Shown here: positions 6,163 to 12,200 of the stretch, piece after piece
Layout: each line of letters begins with the position of its first letter
How positions within the stretch are numbered: the stretch's first letter is position 1
Assembly (NCBI GenBank): GCA_002493965.1
Contig: DLAP01000004.1
Location: forward strand, 1,929 to 19,793
Length of the DNA: 17,865 bases
Direction: 5' to 3'
Source: Clostridiales bacterium UBA7044
GTDB lineage: Bacteria > Bacillota > Clostridia > Oscillospirales > Oscillospiraceae
Translations under genes and position numbers: made by a program
The notes under the pieces: model-generated
Told to the model about the DNA's origin: nothing
Database searches by the model: none
What the model saw: the letters and a program-made list of their open reading frames with translations, nothing else

Positions 6163-6215
6163 CCCCCAACCCTCGGAACCGGAATCCGATGCTCTATCCA
6201 TTGAGCCACTGGCGC
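6140..6215 (-). tRNA. tRNA-Arg (anticodon CCG), CCA encoded
   Basis: A 76-nt cloverleaf reads on the minus strand. The acceptor stem GCGCCAG/CTGGCGT has a terminal G-U pair. The D-arm is GCTC/GAGC. The anticodon stem TCGGA/TCCGA holds loop TTCCGGT, giving anticodon CCG, which reads the CGG arginine codon. The variable loop has five bases. The T-arm is GGGGG/CCCTT with loop TTCGAGT. Discriminator A and an encoded CCA (6140-6142) follow. It has its own consensus promoter and terminator. Partial inverted copies of its 3' end lie just to the left. Confidence 0.95.
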
Positions 6216-6232
6216 ATTTCTTTAGCCTGACC

Positions 6233-6261
6233 ATTATAGCAGGCTTTCCCTTTTTTGTAAA
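6233..6261 (-). promoter_or_regulatory. promoter of tRNA-Arg
   Basis: On the minus strand, -35 TTTACA (6256-6261) and a perfect -10 TATAAT (6233-6238) are 17 bases apart. The start would be near 6226, about 11 nt before the mature tRNA 5' end. Confidence 0.85.
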
Positions 6262-6304
6262 GAGGTTTTTCAGAAAATTTTTTGTCAGCCCCTGGGGAAA
6301 ACGG

Positions 6305-6333
6305 TTGCTTTCTCCCGCCGTTCCTGTTATAAT
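6305..6333 (+). promoter_or_regulatory. promoter of the DivIVA-like gene
   Basis: -35 TTGCTT (6305-6310), a 17-base spacer and a perfect -10 TATAAT (6328-6333) with an upstream TG (extended -10). Transcription would begin near 6340, which excludes translation from the in-frame ATG at 6305 and supports the start at 6371. It is divergent from the tRNA-Arg promoter. Confidence 0.85.
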
Positions 6334-6370
6334 TGAAAAAATAGATACGTTAGATAAGGAGTTAACCACT

Positions 6371-6943
6371 ATGGAGGCACCGCAGAAGTTCAGAACTGCC
6401 TGGAACGGCTTTCACCGGGATGACGTGGTCCAGTATTTGCAGTTTTTAAACGCCAAGCATCAGTCCCAGGTCAATGGGCTCAATCTGGAGATCGAAACCC
6501 TCCGTGCCCAGGTGAAGGCGGCGGAAGAGGCAGAGCCTGCCCCTGATTTGCTGGCCCAGTGTGAGGACCTGCAAGCCCGGCTCGCGGAGAGCGAAGAGGC
6601 GCGGCAGAGCCTGGAAGCCCGCTGTGCCAATCTGGAGGACCGCTGCAATTCCCTGGAAAATCAGGCTTCCCAGCAGGCGGCGGAGCCTGCCCCTCTGGAT
6701 ACCTACCGCCGGGCGGAAACCATGGAACGGGAATCCCGCACCCGGGCGGAACTGGTGTACTACCAGACCAACGGAGTGCTGACAGAAGCCAGCACCAAGG
6801 TGGAAGGTGCCGCAAGCGAAGTCACCAAGCTGGCCGATCAGGCCATGGAAAGTCTGACCCGGCTGCAAATGGCCGTCAGCGACAGCAAGCACACCCTGCA
6901 GGACGCCGCCGCCATGATGAAGTCCATCCGTCCCAATCCCTAA
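6371..6943 (+). CDS. DivIVA-like coiled-coil protein (hypothetical)
   Basis: A 190-residue soluble protein. The first ~35 residues, FRTAWNGFHRDDVVQYLQFL, resemble the N-terminal DivIVA-type segment (a conserved Phe/Gly-Phe followed by a short helix that dimerises and in some relatives touches curved membrane). Residues ~35-125 are a long Glu/Gln/Ala/Leu-rich heptad-like coiled coil. A second helical part (about 130-185) ends near MMKSIRPNP. No catalytic motif or membrane helix is seen. A role in division or pole organisation is only suggested by the resemblance. The ATG at 6371 is used because AAGGAG (6356-6361) precedes it and the transcript starts near 6340. Confidence 0.75.
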   Translation: MEAPQKFRTAWNGFHRDDVVQYLQFLNAKHQSQVNGLNLEIETLRAQVKAAEEAEPAPDLLAQCEDLQARLAESEEARQSLEARCANLEDRCNSLENQASQQAAEPAPLDTYRRAETMERESRTRAELVYYQTNGVLTEASTKVEGAASEVTKLADQAMESLTRLQMAVSDSKHTLQDAAAMMKSIRPNP

Positions 6944-7022
6944 GGCAGCACCGCACAATGGGACAAGCGCTTTCGACAAGAGGTTTTGCCCCAGACGAAA
7001 GTCCCCAAAATGCGGTGTTGCC
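6944..7022. repeat. 79-nt long imperfect hairpin / small inverted-repeat element
   Basis: Right after the stop codon, GGCAGCACCGCA (6944-6955) pairs with TGCGGTGTTGCC (7011-7022). Nested inside, GGGA pairs with TCCC and CTTTCG with CGAAAG, making one long rod of about 79 nt. No T-run follows, so it is not a typical terminator. It could be a MITE-like palindrome or a structured 3' UTR. Confidence 0.5.
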
Positions 7023-7086
7023 CTAATCGCTATGCTGCCTCTTTCTGGCAAACGCCATGGGGGCAGCTTTTTTCAGGAGCGTTACC

Positions 7087-8082
7087 ATGTTGATTTACAA
7101 ACCGGAATATTATGACCGCTTTCACTGCATCGCTTCCGCCTGCCCCGATTGCTGCTGCAAGGAATGGGACATTCAGGTGGACGCGGAAACGGCGGGGCGC
7201 TACCGCGCCCTTCCCGGCGATCTGGGGCACCGCCTGCGTCAGGCCCTGACGGACACAGAAGGAGAAACCTACCTGACCATGGTAAATGGCCGCTGTCCCT
7301 TCTGGCAGGAAGACGGTCTGTGCCAGGTCCAGCTTTCCCTGGGCCATGAGAGCCTCTGCCAGGTGTGCCGGGACTATCCCCGGCTAACCCACGATTACGG
7401 CGACTTCCAGGAGCTGGGCCTGGAACTGAGCTGCCCGGAAGCGGCCAGAATCATTTTCAGCGCCTCGCCCGCCCCTATAGTCTGCCTCACCGCCCCCGGC
7501 GGAGAACCTGGGGAGTATGACCGGGAAGCTATGGATATTCTCCGGGCCACCCGGGAGCAGATGCGAGCGCTCCTTGCCGATGGGACCCGCCCCGTTCCCC
7601 AGGTGCTGACCCTTGCCCTGCTCTATGGCTGCCAGGCCCAAAGTGAGTTGGACGGCGGGGAGCCCTTCCCCTTCGACCCAGGTGACGCTCTGGCGGAAGC
7701 CCAGGAGCTGGCAAAGCCGGGGGACCTAGACGCCTTCTTTGCCTTCTTCCGAAACCTGGAAATTCTCACACCCCGGTGGCGGGAGCTGCTTTCCCATCCG
7801 GTACCCGGGGAATGGAAGCCGGGCCATCTGACCCTGGCGCGGTATCTGGTGGATCGGTACTGGCTCCAGGCCGTGTCGGATTACGACCTGTACAGCCGCT
7901 GTAAGCTTACGGTTATTGCCTGCCTGCTGGTAAAGCACCTGCCCGGTCCTCTTCCGGAAACCGCCCAGCTTTTCTCCAAGGAGATCGAAAACGACGCGGA
8001 CAACGTGGATGCCCTTCTGGATGCCGCCTATACCGCAGACGCCTTCCGGGACGATCATCTCCTTGGGCTTCTGGCAGATTAA
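7087..8082 (+). CDS. FliB-family lysine-N-methylase-like protein (Cys-rich)
   Basis: A 331-residue protein resembling the flagellin lysine-N-methylase (FliB) family. The N-terminus opens with YKPEYYDRFHC and a cysteine cluster, ACPDCCCKEW (C19, C22-C24). Further conserved cysteines lie in RCPFWQEDGLCQV and LCQVCRDYPR and again at LELSCPEAAR, consistent with a bound metal or Fe-S centre. The rest is helical. Known FliB proteins methylate lysines of flagellin, but no flagellar gene is in the window, so the real substrate is open. The ATG at 7087 has AGGAG (7075-7079) upstream; an in-frame ATG at 7057 precedes that RBS and is less likely. The gene is followed by a hairpin terminator. Confidence 0.8.
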   Translation: MLIYKPEYYDRFHCIASACPDCCCKEWDIQVDAETAGRYRALPGDLGHRLRQALTDTEGETYLTMVNGRCPFWQEDGLCQVQLSLGHESLCQVCRDYPRLTHDYGDFQELGLELSCPEAARIIFSASPAPIVCLTAPGGEPGEYDREAMDILRATREQMRALLADGTRPVPQVLTLALLYGCQAQSELDGGEPFPFDPGDALAEAQELAKPGDLDAFFAFFRNLEILTPRWRELLSHPVPGEWKPGHLTLARYLVDRYWLQAVSDYDLYSRCKLTVIACLLVKHLPGPLPETAQLFSKEIENDADNVDALLDAAYTADAFRDDHLLGLLAD

Positions 8083-8115
8083 TGCAGAGATTCCCTATTA
8101 CATTATTTATATAGT

Positions 8116-8160
8116 ATACAAGCTGCCAGAGGCTCAGGCTTCCGGCAGCTTGTATCATTT
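8116..8160 (+). terminator. hairpin terminator after the lysine-N-methylase gene
   Basis: A perfect 12-bp stem, ATACAAGCTGCC (8116-8127) with GGCAGCTTGTAT (8144-8155), encloses a 16-base, partly paired loop and is followed by CATTTT. The T-run is modest, but the position 33 bases past the stop supports a terminator. Confidence 0.65.
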
Positions 8161-8165
8161 TCCAG

Positions 8166-8245
8166 GGGAAGCTCTGATTCAATCGGCAAGAGCTGACGGC
8201 AAACGATTAGCCGCTTAGCCGCAGACGATTGATTCAGCGCTTCCC
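8166..8245. repeat. 80-bp inverted-repeat element (MITE-like), left copy
   Basis: Twenty-base terminal inverted repeats, 8166-8185 and 8226-8245, agree at 18 of 20 positions (consensus GGGAAGCNCTGANTCAATCG). The interior has GCCGCTTAGCCGC-type sequence and no reading frame. A second copy begins at 17835. The right arm overlaps the last codons of the XRE regulator gene and supplies its TGA stop. Confidence 0.75.
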
Positions 8246-8545
8246 AAGGTCCTTCGCAATGGCGATCAGGTGATCCAGTCTCTCGTCATCCAGCTCCTTC
8301 GCCGCCTGGGTCAGATCCCGGATCTTCGTGGGATTTCGGGAACCTGTGTCGAAAAACTCTTGGGGCGTGATTTGAAAATAGTCGCAGATATAAAAAAACG
8401 TGGACATGGAGGGATAGCTCAACCCCGCTTCCAGATTGTTGATGTAGTTGGGGCTCTGTCCAAGGCTCAGGCTCATATCTCGGGCGGACGTGCCCTTCTT
8501 CATTCGCAGCTTCACCAGCCGATTGATAAATTCTTCTTTTTCCAT
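8234..8545 (-). CDS. XRE-family helix-turn-helix transcriptional regulator
   Basis: A 103-residue protein with an N-terminal XRE/Cro-type helix-turn-helix (about residues 8-62). RLVKLRMKKGTSARDMSLSL is helices 1-2, GQSPNYINNLEAGLSYPSM the recognition helix and turn, and TFFYICDYFQITPQEFFD the closing helices. A short helical C-terminus follows (KELDDERLDHLIAIAKDL). Such small one-domain regulators bind palindromic operators as dimers. It is transcribed away from the pilus genes, and the two promoters lie back to back at 8572-8646, so it is the best local candidate for a pilus regulator; this is inference. The last residues (GKR) and stop lie inside the repeat at 8166-8245, so the original C-terminus may have been altered. 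The upstream RBS (AGGCGGTG) is weak. Confidence 0.88.
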   Translation of the reverse strand: MEKEEFINRLVKLRMKKGTSARDMSLSLGQSPNYINNLEAGLSYPSMSTFFYICDYFQITPQEFFDTGSRNPTKIRDLTQAAKELDDERLDHLIAIAKDLGKR

Positions 8546-8571
8546 GCATTCACCGCCTATTGCCCTATTCT

Positions 8572-8599
8572 ACTATACATATGACGTAATTTTACCCAA
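8572..8599 (-). promoter_or_regulatory. probable promoter of the XRE regulator
   Basis: On the minus strand, TATAGT (8572-8577) can serve as -10, with TTGGGT 16 bases upstream as a weak -35. It would give a leader of about 20 nt before the ATG at 8545. The match is only moderate. Confidence 0.4.
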
Positions 8600-8617
8600 T
8601 CAAATTGGTTTTTATTC

Positions 8618-8646
8618 TTGACATACACTAATTATTAGGGTATTAT
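8618..8646 (+). promoter_or_regulatory. strong promoter of the pilus transcript with internal palindrome
   Basis: A perfect -35 TTGACA (8618-8623), a 17-base spacer and -10 TATTAT (8641-8646) point rightward to the pilus genes. The spacer holds the palindrome CTAAT-T-ATTAG (8628-8638), a likely repressor site between -35 and -10. It is divergent from the XRE gene. Transcription would start near 8653, about 585 nt before the first pilus start codon. Confidence 0.75.
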
Positions 8647-8649
8647 AAA

Positions 8650-9235
8650 TTGGCTAACCCGCTATAATTGGGTGTCTGTCCACCGTGCACGGCACCTTGC
8701 AATCCCGGGCTGGCAAGTGCTCCCCCGGCGGACGCCTCTGATCCCAGTGGAGGCATTTGCCACTTTCCCAGGGTAAAGTGTTTCAGAGAGCAGACGTGGA
8801 TTCTGGTTGTAAAAAATCGAAATAGATAAATGTAAAACGATTCCAAATTTTGGAAATCTGACATTTTCCCCCCAAAAAACCAGCCAGAACGACACCGCGC
8901 AAGCAGAGAAGCCAAGAATCTCCGAAGCGGAAAACAGGTTTTTTATAGATTTTCTATAAAGGTTGCCAACCAGAGGCAAAAAACCGCACCGCTTTTGGTT
9001 GTGTTTTCTGAGAAAATGAGGTATTCTATATGCAAGAAAAGATTGAAATAGATAAATGGGAATTTTTAGGAAACCCAGGTGCCTCCGGGCCTTGCCACAG
9101 ACGGCGGATCCTGGGGTTTTGTAAACTCTCTTCTGCCCGACCCACAGGGCCTATCCAAGAGGGAAACGGTAGGTTTGTACGCCATGTATGGACAGTCGAT
9201 GAATTCGGCTGTTTGAGAATAGAGGGGGAACAGAT
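8650..9235 (+). promoter_or_regulatory. long non-coding leader of the pilus operon
   Basis: About 585 nt without a convincing gene. It contains a palindrome TTCCAAA-T-TTTGGAA (8841-8855), a small hairpin TTTATAG/CTATAAA (8942-8960), a CACTTT/AAAGTG hairpin near 8760-8780, and an imperfect stem AAACCCAGG/CCTGGGGTTT (9071-9079/9110-9119). A 14-bp direct repeat GAAATAGATAAATG occurs at 8819-8832 and 9045-9058. A second promoter-like pair lies at 8999-9027 (TTGTGT, 17 bases, TATTCT). No known riboswitch consensus was recognised. AGAGGGGGA (9221-9229) is the RBS of the adhesin gene. Confidence 0.5.
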
Positions 9236-9239
9236 ATGA
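9030..9239 (+). CDS. possible 69-residue leader peptide, low confidence
   Basis: An open frame in the pilus leader starts with MQEKIEIDKWEFLG and its TGA overlaps the adhesin start codon (ATGA at 9236-9239), the arrangement used for translational coupling. The upstream RBS candidate GAGG (9018-9021) is weak and overlaps the promoter-like sequence at 8999-9027. The composition is unlike a membrane or secreted peptide and no family is recognised. It may be only a chance frame. Confidence 0.2.
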   Translation: MQEKIEIDKWEFLGNPGASGPCHRRRILGFCKLSSARPTGPIQEGNGRFVRHVWTVDEFGCLRIEGEQI

Positions 9240-12200
9240 CCGGAAGGAGAAAGTCAGCAGCTCACCGCAGGGGACGGCTTGCGGGGCTGCTTCTTGCTGT
9301 CTATCTGCTGTCCCTGCTCATGAGCCAGGTGTGTCTGACCGCCTACGCCCTGGACGATGCCCCGGCCGCTTCCGTGACGGAGACCGCCGCGAAAGAGAAC
9401 AAGACCGACGTGGAGGAAGAGGCGCCCGGCGTGGAGCTGGAGCAAGAGGAGTACAAGCCCGTGCCCCTGTGCGGCCTCCCCGGGCACACCCACAGCGCCG
9501 CCTGCTACGACATGGACGGCTACCTGATCTGCGGCCTGGAAGAGCACCAGCATGAGGCGGTCTGCTACCCCGCCTGCGGCATCGAGGCTCACAAGCACAA
9601 TGAAGACTGCTACGACGTAGACGGCAAGCTGATCTGTGAAAAGGCAGAGCACGAGCACGACAAGGTCTACTGCTATCCCGTCTGCAATAAGCCCGAACAC
9701 GTACATACCGCCGAATGCCTGGGTGAGGACGGCGAACTGGTTTGCGGTCTGGATCGTCACATCCACGGCCCGGAGTGCTGCCCCGTGAAGCCCAACCCCA
9801 AGGATCAGGTAACAGAGCCGGACGCGCAGGACGAGGAGAAGGACGACGAATCCACCAAGACCAAGGGCCACCCCAACTGGCTGCCCGCCCAGTGCGGCAT
9901 TCCGGAGCACACCCACACCTCCGCCTGCCGGGATGAGAACGGCGCCTACACATGCGGCCTGGTAGAGCACAGCCACGGCCGGGACTGCTACCTGCCCAAG
10001 GAGACCGAGGCTCAGGAAACCGTTGAGACCGAACCTCAGGAAACCGAGGAGGCCCCCAACTCTGAGCAGCCCGAAGCACCCAAGGCTGAGGAACCCAAGA
10101 ACCCCGAGGAAACCACCGAGGCTGAGGAGCCCAAGCCTGAGGAAAGAAAAGTCTATTGCGGTAAGGAAGAGCATGCCCACAGCGAAAGCTGCGAGGACAC
10201 CGACGGCAACCTGATTTGCAATAAAGAAGCCCACAAGCACGATGATAGCTGTTATGTAACCCCCGAGGAAGCCCAGCCCCAAGAGAAGCCCCTTTACTGC
10301 GGCAAGGACGAGCACACTCATGGGGACGGCTGCTACGACGAAAACGGCGAGCTGACCTGCACCCTGGAAGCGCACATCCATACCGATGAATGTTATGTGA
10401 ACCTCGACGAGCCCGTCACCAACTGCGGCTTTGAGGCGCATGTCCATACCGATGCCTGCTACGACGAAAACCACGAGAACATTCTCTGCGTCAAGGCAGA
10501 GCACACCCATACTGACGAATGCTTCGTGCCTGTCTTCTGCGGCCATGTAGCCCATACCCACAGCGCCCTGTGCCTGGACGTGGAAGGCAACCGGGTTTGC
10601 GGCATGGAGGAGCATACCCACGAGGAAGGCTGCTTCGTAGATGTGCCGGAAGGCATGATGCTGACCTGCGGCCTGACCGCCCATACCCACACCGATGCCT
10701 GCTATGGCGAAGACGGTGAGCTGATTTGCGAAATACCCGAGCACCAGCATACCGAGGAGTGCTTCAGCCCTATTCTGGAGGGTACGGTTTACTATCCCGT
10801 AACCGATACCGACGAGTTGGATCCCAGCACCGCCTATCTGATCCTGAAGGAAGAGGAGGGAGAAAGCTTCCTGCTGTCTGCAGGGCTGGAGATCCTGCCC
10901 GTGCAGGTAGAGAAAGGCGCGGACGCCCAGGGCAATGCCTGCGTTCGTATGAACTTCGGCGATCCGGTATCGGTTATGACCCTAGAAGAGCTGGAAGGCC
11001 AGGAAGGGCCTGAGGACAGCGGCCAGGCAGAGGTCCAGGAGGGCCCGGCCCAGGAGCTGAAATGGATACCGGAAAAGGACAGCACCCAGACCCTGACAAA
11101 CGCGGAAAACACCGACAATCAGGTGGACGTCATCAAAGAAGGAGATATGATGCGCCTGTCTCTGATGATGGGGAGCGAGCCGGTTTCCGTTGACGGTATT
11201 GCGCTGTACGCGGTAAACGCAGAGGGCGTTCCGGAATGCGATCCGGATACCTGCCCGCTGAAGGTTTATCTTCAGTGGGATGATCCTGACGATATCTATG
11301 ACACAATGTCCAATCTGAATCCCTTCGGCGATGCCCACAACTATGGTCTGTATCTGGTGGGCAAGAAGGACGGGGAGGGGAACCTGATCGGCGGCGATCT
11401 GAACAGCTACGGCGTTACCCACTGCAACGCGGCTATCGCCGGCGATATCAAGGGCAGCTGCGCCGGTATTACCTATGATTCCGGCTCCAACAACGACTAT
11501 TCCGCCAACGCGACTGTACAGAATGAGGTGGGATTGCTGCTGGGCGGCTCCGCGGCAGACGCCGGCACGGTGGTGGCGAGGAACGGCTCCATCATCGCCC
11601 AGTCCCTGGATGGCCTGGATATGCTGGATGGCGACGACGACCACTTCCACCGGGCGACAGAGGAACAGCTGACTGCCTATTTTGACACCGCCAGAGAAAA
11701 TCTCATTGCTATGAATGGGACAATAACGGACTACTGCGAAGGCATGTACAACGGAAGCTCGTTTACCCTGGATCCAAGCGTACCATGGACCGCAGCAGAT
11801 CCCCACGAAGGCAGCGTAAAGGGCCTGTCCGATTCCCAGGTGGATCCGTCAAAGGGAATCGCGGGCGCTACTTATGAGTCCTTCGGAAATAACTGCAACC
11901 TGTGGCTCCATGGAGAAAACAACTCCTACAACGTATTCAACATCCCGTCCAGTGTGTTGACGGAAAAGGTGGGAACTGCCAGCAAGGAACGCATGATCTA
12001 TCTGGATGTTCCTTACGGAAGTTATACCCTTATCAACGTCATTGACGAAAGCGGAAACGGAGTCCTGGAGAATTTCGTCATGACCCTGAAATATCAGGAC
12101 AGCAACAAGAATTTCATCGCTCAGCCTGCAAACAAGGAAGTTAACGATGACTACAAGCAGACCCAGCGGACGCTGGTGAATTTTGACAAAACCATTACCG

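Noticed and set aside
5937..6230. Plus-strand frame ending with a GTRTPNPRNRN-like peptide
   Set aside because: It is a translation of the reverse strand of the tRNA-Arg and its repeats, a common source of false proteins.
6305..6370. Upstream in-frame ATG of the DivIVA-like protein
   Set aside because: It overlaps the -35 element of the promoter, so it would lie before the transcription start.
8650..9235. Cyclic-di-GMP or other known riboswitch in the pilus leader
   Set aside because: The expected conserved blocks could not be found; the hairpins seen do not match a class I know.
9254..10750. 498-codon open frame on the minus strand
   Set aside because: Antisense shadow of the Cys/His repeat array; its Val/Gly/Ala repeats simply mirror the repeated codons of the adhesin, with no RBS or promoter.
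9470..10762. CRISPR array or DNA-level tandem repeat
   Set aside because: The periodicity is at protein level (Cys/His spacing) within one uninterrupted reading frame; nucleotide copies are diverged and there are no constant repeat/unique spacer units or cas genes.
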